A DNA stretch of 64,000 bases from Phycisphaerales bacterium (GCA_020639075.1 JACKHI010000001.1:1-64000); one strand, 5' to 3'. Shown: positions 9,745-18,378, numbered from the stretch's first letter. The notes: generated from the sequence alone by a model not told the origin. Made by a program: numbers and translations.

Positions 9745-10387
9745 CAGACGTTTTGCCATGGATGGCGAAGTACGGATTGTAAAAAGAGACGGAAGTATCG
9801 AGCCCTTCAGTTTTCCCAAGCTGCTGAACTGTATCCAGAACGGATTTCACAGCAGCGGGGAGCCGCTCGATCGGCATCAGTCCACGAGCCGTGGCCTGGC
9901 CGAGGCCGTGCAGACCTATCTGCAGACGGTCGAGCAGAAGGGCCACGAAGGTCCTGTTGCGTCGCACGATGTGGCGCGGCTCGTCGAGTTGGTGTTGACT
10001 CAGACGGGCTATTCGGCGGCGAGCATGGCGATCAAGCGCCACGCCGACGTCCGACGGCGCCAGCGAAACTGGGTGAAAGTCGCCCACAAGCGGCCGACGG
10101 ACGGCCTGATCGTCCAGAAGCGATGGAACAAGACGCGCGTCGTCTCTCATCTGCTGGATGACCACCGGCTGGAGCCGACAACGGCACGGATCGTGTCCGG
10201 CCGCGTCGAGCAGGTCGTCTTCAACTGCGGGTTGAAGGTGGTGACCGAGGCCTTCGTGAGAGAGACGGTCAACAGCGAGCTGCTTGCCTGGGGGTTGCTC
10301 CCGGGAGCGCTGGCTGTGAAACAGAAGAAAAAGTCCCGCGCCGGCCTGAAGCAACCGCGCGTGGAGGACGCACAGGATACGGCCTGA
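9737..10387 (+). CDS. Stand-alone ATP-cone protein coupled to nrdR
   Basis: A 216-residue protein starting at the ATG at 9737, preceded by AAGGA inside the nrdR 3' end, so the two genes are translationally coupled. Residues about 9-100 form one ATP-cone (VRIVKRDGSIEPFSFPKLL). Residues about 120-195 look like a second cone-type unit (RWNKTRVVSHLL, then FVRETVNSELLAWGL). There is no zinc ribbon and no ribonucleotide reductase catalytic domain. The C-terminus is Lys-rich. Inference: a nucleotide-sensing partner or regulator of NrdR or of reductase. An in-frame ATG at 9758 is an alternative start. Confidence 0.7.
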   Translation: MNSRRFAMDGEVRIVKRDGSIEPFSFPKLLNCIQNGFHSSGEPLDRHQSTSRGLAEAVQTYLQTVEQKGHEGPVASHDVARLVELVLTQTGYSAASMAIKRHADVRRRQRNWVKVAHKRPTDGLIVQKRWNKTRVVSHLLDDHRLEPTTARIVSGRVEQVVFNCGLKVVTEAFVRETVNSELLAWGLLPGALAVKQKKKSRAGLKQPRVEDAQDTA

Positions 10388-10396
10388 AGAGCCAGC

Positions 10397-10549
10397 CTGT
10401 TCCCACGGCGCGGTGGAACAGCGCCTGCGGTGAGATTCATCAGGGATGAACTGCCGGGAGACTAGCAGAATCTCGCCGCTATATTGAGCCTGTCGCAAGA
10501 CGATCCCGATGTGAGCGCCACGGCTGGGAACTTCCGTTTTGCGGCAGGC
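10397..10549 (+). terminator. Two hairpins after the ATP-cone gene
   Basis: The first hairpin (10397-10421) pairs CTGTTC and CAC with GTG and GAACAG and has no T-run. The second is long-range: GCCTGTCGCAA (10488-10498) pairs along all 11 positions (one G-U) with TTGCGGCAGGC (10539-10549), then the T-rich TGTTTTCATTT follows. It could terminate the nrdR operon or be the body of a small RNA. I see no gene from 10388 to the IS element. Confidence 0.4.
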
Positions 10550-10714
10550 TGTTTTCATTTCTAGTCCGCAATGATCAGTCATCAGTATTCAATTTTCAGT
10601 TCTTGGTGCGGGGCTCGATTTTCCGCTCTCGGAAAAAAAGGTTCTTCACGGAGTATCGTGAAACTCTGTTGGCATCTGCGGTAGCGCGAGTACCGCGTCC
10701 TGATGGGGACGCTT

Positions 10715-10878
10715 TGAGAATAGCCCAGCCTTTCAAGGCTGGGATAGATAGTTGGTTATTATCATTGCCGTGCCGTAGGTACGGCGCGACTCCACGCATC
10801 CAGCTCATCCCGTCCCGCTGGGACGGGGCCTGAAGAAACGGCCGACAACCCCCCGTTGAAGACGGGGGGCTATTCTCA
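10715..10878. repeat. MITE/REPIN-like palindromic element
   Basis: The ends are a perfect 12-bp inverted repeat, TGAGAATAGCCC (10715-10726) and GGGCTATTCTCA (10867-10878). Inside are nested perfect hairpins at 10724-10743 (CCCAGCCTT/AAGGCTGGG), 10772-10785 (GCCGT/ACGGC), 10809-10827 (CCCGTCCC/GGGACGGG) and 10849-10869 (CCCCCCGT/ACGGGGGG). Further hairpins flank it at 10678-10696 (GCGGTA/TACCGC) and 10882-10896 (GATCCC/GGGATC). No ORF is convincing. The structure suggests a non-autonomous mobile or REP-type element. Confidence 0.6.
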
Positions 10879-11199
10879 TGTGATCCCTACGGGATCCGGG
10901 GTGGATATATCTGTCGCTCTTGTGCCAGAACACCGTGTCATCCCACTTTACCGTGATGAACCGAAAAAAGGGTGCAAACTGTCGCAAACTGTCGCAAATT
11001 CGCGCAAACGCGAGGTTCAATCGCCTCGCCGCACCGGCGAGTCGGGTACGCCGGCGGCAATCATCAGCCTTGCGCGGCGCTTCGGGAGTCTTGAGTGATG
11101 AGGCGTCAGTATTCGGTTGTCAGTCATCAGTCGTGTGTGGGCAATGAGGATGTGAGGCTTCTCGCGGGGCGCTCATGAAGGAATGCCGTGCCGCCGATT
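10879..11199. other. Non-coding gap with short repeats before the IS element
   Basis: No supported gene. A short tandem GTCGCAAACT-type repeat sits near 10978-11000. The words CAGTCATCAGT and GTCAGTATTC occur near 11104-11135 and again near 10573-10590, so related words flank the palindromic element on both sides. Confidence 0.4.
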
Positions 11200-11207
11200 C
11201 AGAGAAA

Positions 11208-11219
11208 CTATGAGCGTGT
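11208..11219 (+). repeat. Left subterminal inverted repeat of the IS
   Basis: CTATGAGCGTGT, matching in inverted orientation the right copy at 12663-12674. It lies 72 bp before the transposase start. Confidence 0.75.
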
Positions 11220-11291
11220 TCCCCCGGTTGGGATAATTGACCCAAGTTGTTAGAGACGGGTTTGGTTATCTCACGAACGGAGGAACACACA

Positions 11292-12323
11292 ATGTTATAT
11301 GTTGGCATGGACGTACATCTGTTGTCTACCACGATTTGCATTTTTGATCCGACGGCGGACGAACGGCGTCGATATCGCACGGTGAAGGTCCCGACGACCG
11401 CCGAGGCGATTCGTGGAGTGCTCGAGCCGCTGAACGGGGATTGCAAGGCCGTTTTCGAGATCGGTCCTCATGCCCAGGCGATCATGGCCATTGTCAAACC
11501 CCTGGCCGCCGACGTTCTGGTCGCCAACCCATCCCTGATCCCGTGGCTCTTTCGCGACGGTCGCAAGAACGACAAGATCGACGCACGCAAGTTGGTGACG
11601 TTGCTCTATCTGAACCAGGTGCCGACGGTGCATCTGCCGAGGGCCGACATCGCCGCGTGGCGGGCGCTGATCAACCATCGCCGCACCGTGGTGAAGCGTC
11701 GCACCAGGGTCAAGAACCAGATTCGCTCGATCCTCCGCGCCTACCTGTACCGCTGCCCGCACAGGAGTTGCTGGACGCGAGTCGGACGAATCTGGCTCTC
11801 GTCGCTGGCCTTCGACGAACTTCGTCAGTTCATGGTCGAATCGCAGACGGCGGAACTGGACGGGCTCGACGAGAAGCTGAACGACATTCATCGCCAACTC
11901 GATCGGATCGCCAGGCTGCATTCGGACGTGGCGCTGCTACAGACGATTCCCGGCGTGGGACCGCGCACTGCAGAAGCCGTCGTTGCCTTTACCGACGGCG
12001 TCAAACGCTTCCGCGATGGCAAACAGTTCTCGAGTAACTTCGGGGTCGTGCCGACGCTGGATGTCTCGGATGGTCGCGGCCGCGAAGGATGTATATCGCG
12101 GCGCGGCGCCAGCGTGGTGCGTTGGCTGGTCGTCGAGGCGGCGCATGTGGTGATCCGACGCAACCCCGAAATGCGCGCCTTCTTCGAGCGAGTCCATCGC
12201 GGCAGGAAGGATCGGTACAAGAAGGCCATCGTCGCGACGGCTCGCAAGTTGTTGGTGATCGCGTATGCGATGATGCGGGATCAATCGAAATTCGCACCAC
12301 AGCGCGTGAGTGCGGCCGCATGA
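11292..12323 (+). CDS. IS110/IS1111-family transposase (DEDD recombinase)
   Basis: A 343-residue transposase. The N-terminal RuvC-like DEDD domain shows GMDVH (first Asp), AVFEIGP (Glu) and KNDKIDARKL (Asp residues). The C-terminal transposase_20 domain contains the HhH-like IPGVGPRTAEAVVAF and the conserved SRRGASVVRWLVVEAA with its catalytic Ser. The frame is full length with no disruption, so the element may be active. GGAGGA lies 8 nt before the ATG at 11292, which decides the start over the upstream open frame. Confidence 0.93.
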   Translation: MLYVGMDVHLLSTTICIFDPTADERRRYRTVKVPTTAEAIRGVLEPLNGDCKAVFEIGPHAQAIMAIVKPLAADVLVANPSLIPWLFRDGRKNDKIDARKLVTLLYLNQVPTVHLPRADIAAWRALINHRRTVVKRRTRVKNQIRSILRAYLYRCPHRSCWTRVGRIWLSSLAFDELRQFMVESQTAELDGLDEKLNDIHRQLDRIARLHSDVALLQTIPGVGPRTAEAVVAFTDGVKRFRDGKQFSSNFGVVPTLDVSDGRGREGCISRRGASVVRWLVVEAAHVVIRRNPEMRAFFERVHRGRKDRYKKAIVATARKLLVIAYAMMRDQSKFAPQRVSAAA

Positions 12324-12662
12324 TCCGACCGTCGCGAGGCCTCCGATTGGGTGAAGGCCCCGCGATCGGTCGAATCATGCTGAGGGTGTAAGACGAAAAA
12401 GTGCCGGCGACTGGCGTTGAAAAGGTCGCGGCGGACAGGAGCGTGAAACGGGTCAAGAACGACGGGATGAATTGGAGTGAGCCCGAACGTGGCGGCTTGA
12501 TCGTCGAACGGTTGAAAGAACCGCCGGCAGATCGATTCCAGAGAATGGGCCACTCCCCCTGCAAAATCTCATGTGCCCCGGCCGCATCGAAAGCTACGGA
12601 AGGTGAGCACGAATCAGAAGCCTGGAACATTATCCGTCAAAAAATCCCGCCCCTTGACAAAC
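12324..12662 (+). ncRNA. Right-end non-coding region, candidate bridge RNA locus
   Basis: The interval lies between the transposase stop and the right inverted repeat. It is known that IS110-family recombinases use a bridge RNA and that IS1111-subgroup elements carry it at the right (3') end. The length and position fit, but I have not derived a secondary structure or the target- and donor-binding loops, so this is placement by analogy. A weak open frame (12401-12727) runs through it and out past the repeat; I do not consider it a gene. Confidence 0.35.
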
Positions 12663-12674
12663 ACACGCTCATAG
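12663..12674 (-). repeat. Right subterminal inverted repeat of the IS
   Basis: ACACGCTCATAG on the plus strand, the exact reverse complement of the left copy at 11208-11219. Confidence 0.75.
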
Positions 12675-12774
12675 AAGCCGCCGTGTCCTCACGGCGACGA
12701 ACTCGGGCGACTCTTCGACACTATTGAGTTTCCTGGGGACCGCAAGGCGGATCCTACAGGGCTCAACATCAGGT

Positions 12775-13254
12775 CTAGTCGATTACGCCCGGTTCGTATC
12801 GATGATCTAAGTCCTGAATCATTTGGGTCGGCAGAGAGATAAATTCGAACTTCCCAGCTCTCATGAAAATGAGTTTGGGTGCAACGTCGTACTCGTACCA
12901 ATGTGTCCCAACAAACCCCTTCGATTCAACGAACGGCACGATAAATTGAAGAAACCGCGTCCATTCTTCAGAGTAGTTCTTGGTGTTTGCCCGTAGCGTC
13001 AAGAACCAGCCATTCGCTATCTCGTCGTATTTCCAGACATGACAGGGTTGGCCGTCAAAATAATAGCTGCAGTTGATCAACATGAACTGCCAGTATGATG
13101 GCTCCGCGAATAGTGGTTCTTGTCGCACCGCCACTGGCAGGTCTTCGAGGACGAAGGCGTCGCCCTCTATCAACAACGTGATTGTTTCGATGATGTACTT
13201 CGGCGTATTGCCTCGGAGTTTCACGCCGAGATTCAGCTCTGTGTAGTCACCCAT
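12775..13254 (-). CDS. Uncharacterised 159-residue protein, probably acquired
   Basis: The protein (begins MGDYTELNLGVKL, ends DLDHRYEPGVID) looks like a compact soluble alpha/beta protein rich in aromatic residues, with WYEYD, WKYDE and SYYFDG patches and no signal peptide or membrane segment. I do not recognise the family. The coding region is visibly lower in GC than its neighbours and lies next to an IS element, which suggests horizontal transfer. An ATG with GGAGA about 11 nt upstream supports the start. It has no operon partner. Confidence 0.6.
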   Translation of the reverse strand: MGDYTELNLGVKLRGNTPKYIIETITLLIEGDAFVLEDLPVAVRQEPLFAEPSYWQFMLINCSYYFDGQPCHVWKYDEIANGWFLTLRANTKNYSEEWTRFLQFIVPFVESKGFVGTHWYEYDVAPKLIFMRAGKFEFISLPTQMIQDLDHRYEPGVID

Positions 13255-13942
13255 AATGCTACGATTCTCCGGCGGATGGCGAGTTTGTCGTACCCGATTT
13301 GACGATTCTAATTCTATGGCGGAGCATCGTCTTAGTCTCGATCACTCTTCGCGATTGCCGTGTGCCCCATCCTTTGCGAATGCAAAGGTTGGGGAAATTC
13401 CACACAGCATTACTCAGGGCCTGCGCGCCGACACTGCGTCCATGGCACGGCGTGACACAACCCCATCCCACGGCGAGCTCGCGTGGGCCTTCGCTGCATT
13501 GCCACTGGACCGCGAATCTTCTTGTTCGCCCGACACCGCCTGCCCGATCACGACCAACAGAATCTCACTCAGCGGGCCGGTCCGTTTGCCGCGCTGACCC
13601 TGCACCGTGTATTCGACGCGCTCGGCCCCGGCGGGGACGCGGCCGGTTAGGCGCTCGTGATCGCGTGTTCGCTCCGCGGCCAATGCACTGGCGGACAAGC
13701 CGACCAGTGGCACGCGCGAGGTGCGAGATACCTATCTCATACCACTCCCCCTCGGGAATTTCCTCCCGCCGATACCCCGACGCCGGTCGTGCTACTCGGC
13801 AAGTTGAGCGCCGAGGTTTTTCCGTGGCGCCGGAACCTGGCTCGACGAAGCAACGTCAAACTTCCAATGGGTCCTGCGTATTCGGGGGGGGAAATGTTCT
13901 TTACTCTATCATTCGGCCATCGGTTTGTTGGAGGATGCGTTC
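13255..13942. other. Gene-poor gap with a strong hairpin
   Basis: No gene is convincing. A near-perfect hairpin (13365-13394) pairs 12 of 13 positions (CCCCATCCTTTGC with GCAAAGGTTGGGG, loop GAAT). A minus-strand frame at 13414-13713 begins with a signal-like MPLVGLSASALAAE and a plausible VPAGAERVEYTVQGQRG stretch, then degenerates; it may be a gene remnant. CCAGTGGCAC words near 13705 recur at 17070-17200. Confidence 0.4.
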
Positions 13943-14911
13943 GTGAAGCGATGTATTGGGATCGTCGTCATTGTGCTCCTGGTTGGCTGCTCGGATGGCG
14001 GAAAGTCGAATTCGAGAATGCAGGCGCCGTCGGCGAGCGATGCCAGTTATCGTTCTGCTGTCGAGCCAGGCGAATCGAAAACGACGCCTCCAAACACATC
14101 GCGCCGGCCGGTGGCAAAGGACACTTCGGATTCTCGTCAGACCGAGGCGACGCGCATTGGCGGCGACTCGGTCCCCGCCCAAGACTCGCAGCCGCTTGAT
14201 CCGCACGCGGATTCCGCGGGCGGGCGCGATCCGGAAGGAACGACTGTCACGAACGCGGGGATCGACGCGTCTGATCCGTCGGGGATGAACGCCGAACAGC
14301 TCTACCGATTCTGGCTGACGCACGTTGAAAAGAACCCTGGATGGAGCCATATGGGGTCATACGAGCCCAGGAATCCGGCGTATCTGGACATTCCCAAAGC
14401 CGTGCGTGAGAAGGTCGAGCGGCATCTGCGTGAGCGATTGGGAGACGCGTTCTACGATCGGCTCAAGTTCACCGGCGGGCAGATGGTGGACTTCGACGAG
14501 CTTCGGCGCGTGGACCCAGATTCGAAGAATATCAAATGGACCATCCACGCGTATGACCTGCACTATCGCTTCGCGATGCCGGACAAGGGAATCGTCGGGT
14601 ACACGGCGCAGATCAAACTGAATGCCGACGGAAGTGTCTTGCACGAAATCGACCTTCCGAACTTCGTGCAGCACCCGGAAAAGCTGAAATTTCTGAGCAT
14701 CGATGACGCGCGGCGGGTTGCGATCGCCCAGGGATACGACCTGACGGACGCAAGGCCGTCCATCGATTACGACGCGGACTGCGATTGCGTGTATTGGCAC
14801 TTCGAACGCCAGATCGAAGACGACGGCATCGGCGGCAAGGACGACGATATCGAAATCAACGCTCACACGGGTGCGGTCTTGAGACGCTACACCGCTGAGT
14901 GGATTCGATAG
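13943..14911 (+). CDS. Lipoprotein with C-terminal PepSY-like domain
   Basis: A 322-residue lipoprotein. The GTG at 13943 is chosen because GGAGG (13930-13934) lies 8 nt upstream. The leader IGIVVIVLLVGC gives the lipobox LVGC. Residues about 18-110 are a low-complexity Ser/Asp/Thr linker. A conserved domain starts at MNAEQLYRFWLTHVEKNPGWSHMG. The C-terminus (about 250-322, FLSIDDARRVAIAQGYDL to DIEINAHTGAVLRRYTAEW) has the PepSY pattern of an inhibitory or anchoring module. Function unknown; probably envelope-facing. Confidence 0.75.
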   Translation: MKRCIGIVVIVLLVGCSDGGKSNSRMQAPSASDASYRSAVEPGESKTTPPNTSRRPVAKDTSDSRQTEATRIGGDSVPAQDSQPLDPHADSAGGRDPEGTTVTNAGIDASDPSGMNAEQLYRFWLTHVEKNPGWSHMGSYEPRNPAYLDIPKAVREKVERHLRERLGDAFYDRLKFTGGQMVDFDELRRVDPDSKNIKWTIHAYDLHYRFAMPDKGIVGYTAQIKLNADGSVLHEIDLPNFVQHPEKLKFLSIDDARRVAIAQGYDLTDARPSIDYDADCDCVYWHFERQIEDDGIGGKDDDIEINAHTGAVLRRYTAEWIR

Positions 14912-14993
14912 CGGCGGCGCTGCGAACCTGCGAGATACGGTGCGCCCGCGTTGACCGCCGATGCTTTACTGAGAACAGGGCGTTGGGCGCCGG

Positions 14994-15013
14994 GCTTGCC
15001 CACCAAGGCAAGC
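14994..15013. repeat. Intergenic hairpin
   Basis: GCTTGCC (14994-15000) and GGCAAGC (15007-15013) form a perfect 7-bp stem with a 6-nt loop. It sits in the 254-bp gap before the SUKH-HEAT gene and lacks a T-run. The rest of that gap has no visible gene. Confidence 0.45.
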
Positions 15014-15165
15014 ATGCGGCTGCGATCACGCCGTCACTTTCAACCGAAAAGGCGAGCAATGCGTTTGCGTGGGGGCCACGGGCAGCTTGACCGTCGACAG
15101 TGGCACCCGGCCGCTCATGCGTCCTTTGCTGCTGAGACACCGATCAATACAATACGACAGACTCC

Positions 15166-16689
15166 ATGACGTCAAACAGGGCCGACTCGATGACGCAGGA
15201 ACCCTTTGCAGATCGCATACGTCACAAGCTTCAGCAGGTTCGCGCCCGCGGTCTGACCTGCTTCGGCGCCAACGGGCATCACTTCCAGCTCAATCTGACA
15301 TTGAGCGAGGATGAGGTGCTTGCGTTCGAACAAGAGCATGGCGTCGAGTTGCCGGCCGACTACCGCATGTTCCTCACGCAAGTCGGCAACGGTGGCGCGG
15401 GACCCTATTACGGTCTGTATCCGCTGGAGAAATGGAATGCGATTGCCGGCCAGGAGATTCCCGGTCAGCTCGCTTCAGTTTGCCCGATCCTGCCCGAACA
15501 CGCCGATGGGACGAATCTATCAAAAAAACTGAACTGCGAATGGGAGGACTGCTTTCGCGGCACCATCGCGCTCTGCAATCAGGGATGCACGTACGCCGCG
15601 GCGATGATCGTGACGGGGCCGCATCGTGGCCAGATCGTCTATTTCAACGAGGAGGGTCCCGCGTGTTACTTCATCGACCATACGGATTTCATTTCGTGGT
15701 ACGAACGCTGGTTGGATGAGTTACTCGCCGAATATAACATGCATTGGTTCGGCTTCGGCAAGGCGGGCGACGAACGAACGCTCGCGGCACTGCTCAATGA
15801 CTCGCAGACAAACGAATCAGATCTCGTCGATTCGATGACATCGTTGAGCCGCATTCCCGCCTTGGCCGATTCGACATTGTCGTTCGTCACTCGCCTGCTC
15901 TCGCACGACTCGGCGCTGGTGCGCAGTCGTGCTGCGAGTCTGCTGGATCATGGGGCAGGGGAGAAGGTCGCCGGCGACCTGTGCACGCGACTTGTCGATG
16001 CCGATCCGACGGTTCGAAAGGCGACGCTCTCGACGTTGGCCAAAATCCATGCAGCCGAATGGGAGGGGGCTGCCCGCGCGGCGCTGAACGACGAGTCGCC
16101 GAGTGTTGTCAGTAACGCCGCACGCGTGTTGGATGAAGCCGGTCGGCTGACTGTGACGGATCTGCAGCAACTCATCGCATCAACAAGCCGGCCCAGAGTG
16201 GAGACGGGCCTGTTCTACTGGGGCAAGGATGCGCGTCGCGTTGACAACGTCGAATTCCCATTTGCGTTGTTGTCCGATAGCGATGTGCAGATCCGTCGCC
16301 TGGCGATCGGCGCTGCCCGCGAGCTGAAGTTGTCCGCCGCCATTCCAATTCTTATCGAGCGCTTGAATTCGGAGACCGACAGCGTTACTCGCGGCAAAAT
16401 CGCGAGAGTGTTGCTTGAGATGACCGATCGCCGGGCATTGCCCGCATTGCTGGACGCCGCAACGAGTGATGATGACTTTACTCGTTACCATGTTGCCCAT
16501 GGGCTGCGGAATTTCAAGGGCCTGGAAGTCATTCGCGCCCTTAACAAACTTGCGCATGATCATACGACACCCGTACGAAAGAACGCGGAAGGTTTCCTCG
16601 TGCAGACGACGATGCAGGCCATCGCCCGCGTGGCACGAGAATCCCGCCGCCGCGTTCTCGTTCGAACATTCCTTCCGTTCCTGCGCTGA
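15166..16689 (+). CDS. SMI1/KNR4 (SUKH) domain protein with HEAT repeats
   Basis: A 507-residue cytoplasmic protein. Residues about 40-190 show the SUKH pattern: LTLSEDEVLAFEQEHGVELPADYRMFLTQVGNGGAGPYYGLYPL, split here as motif halves, then GCTYAAAMIVTGPHRGQIVY and DFISWYERWLDELL. Residues about 205-500 are alpha-helical HEAT-like repeats (LLSHDSALVRSRAASLL, LVDADPTVRKATLSTL, LLSDSDVQIRRLAIGA). SUKH proteins often act as immunity proteins in polymorphic toxin systems, but no toxin is adjacent. ATG at 15190 is an alternative start. Confidence 0.75.
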   Translation: MTSNRADSMTQEPFADRIRHKLQQVRARGLTCFGANGHHFQLNLTLSEDEVLAFEQEHGVELPADYRMFLTQVGNGGAGPYYGLYPLEKWNAIAGQEIPGQLASVCPILPEHADGTNLSKKLNCEWEDCFRGTIALCNQGCTYAAAMIVTGPHRGQIVYFNEEGPACYFIDHTDFISWYERWLDELLAEYNMHWFGFGKAGDERTLAALLNDSQTNESDLVDSMTSLSRIPALADSTLSFVTRLLSHDSALVRSRAASLLDHGAGEKVAGDLCTRLVDADPTVRKATLSTLAKIHAAEWEGAARAALNDESPSVVSNAARVLDEAGRLTVTDLQQLIASTSRPRVETGLFYWGKDARRVDNVEFPFALLSDSDVQIRRLAIGAARELKLSAAIPILIERLNSETDSVTRGKIARVLLEMTDRRALPALLDAATSDDDFTRYHVAHGLRNFKGLEVIRALNKLAHDHTTPVRKNAEGFLVQTTMQAIARVARESRRRVLVRTFLPFLR

Positions 16690-17358
16690 TGCCGCAGAGA
16701 ATTCCTGGCGCGTCAAGTTGAGACCGGGGCCGGCGGTCCACCCCTCGCCACATCAACAGCGGGGGATCGTTAAGGGGGCAGCCGCCCCCTTGACGCCTTC
16801 GCACGCTCAGCGGCGACCAGCAACGCCAATGGCGCGGAAAAACGGCCGGCAGTTCTCGAAGACGCTGAGCATCTTTGTCATCCGGCGAGAGGCGGGCGCG
16901 TGAGTCAACCGTGCTGTGTCACGGGCAGCTGGGCCGGTTGCGTGTCACAGGGAACTCGCAACTCGGGCGGGCCCTTCGCGGGGGTGTTGGTTCGTTCGGC
17001 GTCCGGGATTCTCATGCACTGACGCGGTCGAACGGGGACCGTGTGGTAATGGCGTTCACGCCGCGGCCCCTGCACTGGGTGGCAAGCACCCAGTGGCACG
17101 CGCTCGATCGTAAGCACCGAGTACGCAGCATCGGCATGCCGACCTTAAGGGTCGGCATGGCACCCGGCACGCGCTCAGTGAAAAGCACCCAGTGGCACCT
17201 GGCAGCAACCGGCAGCGCCGACCGCGCGTTTGAACTTCCGCCGTTGCGGCCGTATGTGGGCACTCGTGCGACGTGCGCGTCAGGCGTAAGATCGCCGGGG
17301 CAGGCTTTGCGAGGTGCATCGGTGGACCGATCGCGCGCGAGCGATCGTTGAGGCAAAC
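16690..17358. repeat. Palindrome-rich intergenic region
   Basis: No supported gene in this gap of about 670 bp. It contains perfect hairpins at 16772-16791 (AAGGGGGC/GCCCCCTT), 17072-17094 (CACTGGGTG/CACCCAGTG) and 17135-17159 (CATGCCGACC/GGTCGGCATG). The word AGCACCCAGTGGCAC occurs twice (near 17084 and 17188). The first hairpin belongs to a dispersed repeat that recurs inverted near 36125-36160. Confidence 0.5.
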
Positions 17359-18378
17359 ATGATCAAACCCAAGTTGCTGGCGTTGGACGATTACGAGGGG
17401 CAGATTTCGGCGGCGCCTGCGATGAAGCGGCTTCGTGCGTTGGCGGACGTGAAAGTGCTGCGCGAGCCGCTTTCGGCGATGGACCGTGGCGCGATGGGGG
17501 ATTACGCCTTCGTGCTTGCCCTGCGCGAGCGGACGCGGCTGGATGCGGCCTTCTTCGACTCGGCGCATCAGTTGGAGCTCGTTCTCCAGACGGGCGGTCA
17601 CGCTTATCACGTCGATCTGGACTCGGCGACGCGCGCGGGCGTCACAGTCGCGCTGGGGCGACGCGCGAAGATGCCGCGCGTCGTGGTTCCCGAGTTGACG
17701 TTCGGGCTCATCATCGCGCTGCGTCGTCAGATTGCGGAGCACGCGCAGGCCATGGCAACGGGAGCGTGGCGGCCATCCATGGGGCGGGCGCTCGGCGGCA
17801 GTACGCTGGGGATGCTGGGCTGCGGTCGGCAGGGCCTAGGCGTGGCCCGACTCGGCGCCGCGTTCGGGATGCGGATTCTGGCGTGGGATCGGGGCGGCGA
17901 CTATCGCGACGACGCGGACTACATTCGGCGCGTACCCCTCGAAGAGGTGTTGCGCTGTTCCGACGTCGTGTCGATCCATCTGAAGCTCTCGGACGAATCC
18001 AGGGAGCTGATCAATGCCGAGCGACTGGCACTGATGAAGCCGGACGCGATCCTCATCAACACGTCGCGCGGTGCGATCATCGATGAATCCGCTTTGGCGG
18101 CGGCGCTTCAATCGGGGAAGCTGGCCGGCGCAGGGCTCGACGTGTTCGTCAACGAGCCGTTGTCGCCCGAGAGTCCGCTGCGAATTGCGCCGAATGCGCT
18201 TCTCACGCCGCACATCGGCTGGCAGGTCGCCGAAGTCGTTCACGAATTCGTCGCCATCGCGGCAGAGCAGCTAGCGGCATGGTGCGGGCATGAGCTCTCG
18301 CCCGATGAAACGGCGAATCCGTCAGCAGCCGAGCAGGGCAGGCGGCGGGTTGGGGGGCTGAAGTCGGGATCAATGTGA
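17359..18378 (+). CDS. D-2-hydroxyacid dehydrogenase family protein
   Basis: A 339-residue NAD-dependent dehydrogenase of the phosphoglycerate/D-lactate superfamily. The Rossmann motif is LGCGRQGLG. Catalytic positions are the Arg in LINTSRGAIID, the Glu in DVFVNEPL and the His in LTPHIGW. The ATG at 17359 has GAGG about 6 nt upstream and gives the standard N-terminus. It is a single gene with no pathway neighbours, so substrate assignment is not possible. The last 30 residues are a low-complexity tail. Confidence 0.85.
   Translation: MIKPKLLALDDYEGQISAAPAMKRLRALADVKVLREPLSAMDRGAMGDYAFVLALRERTRLDAAFFDSAHQLELVLQTGGHAYHVDLDSATRAGVTVALGRRAKMPRVVVPELTFGLIIALRRQIAEHAQAMATGAWRPSMGRALGGSTLGMLGCGRQGLGVARLGAAFGMRILAWDRGGDYRDDADYIRRVPLEEVLRCSDVVSIHLKLSDESRELINAERLALMKPDAILINTSRGAIIDESALAAALQSGKLAGAGLDVFVNEPLSPESPLRIAPNALLTPHIGWQVAEVVHEFVAIAAEQLAAWCGHELSPDETANPSAAEQGRRRVGGLKSGSM

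Larger units (their letters stand above)
11200..12680 (+). mobile_element. IS110-family insertion sequence, IS1111 subgroup
   Basis: The element carries one DEDD transposase gene and a 12-bp perfect subterminal inverted repeat, CTATGAGCGTGT at 11208-11219 and its complement at 12663-12674. Subterminal repeats of this kind define the IS1111 subgroup; other IS110 members lack them. The transposase lies close to the left end and about 340 bp of non-coding DNA separate its stop from the right repeat. Exact ends cannot be fixed; the coordinates are approximate, set a few bases outside the repeats. Confidence 0.75.

Noticed and set aside
10678..10896. CRISPR array
   Set aside because: The hairpins differ from each other and there are no identical repeats with unique spacers.
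12401..12727. Small gene after the transposase
   Set aside because: It runs across the IS right repeat and lacks a domain or ribosome binding site.
13299..13946. 215-codon open frame
   Set aside because: Composition is Arg/Pro/Ser-rich and it overlaps the real lipoprotein start.
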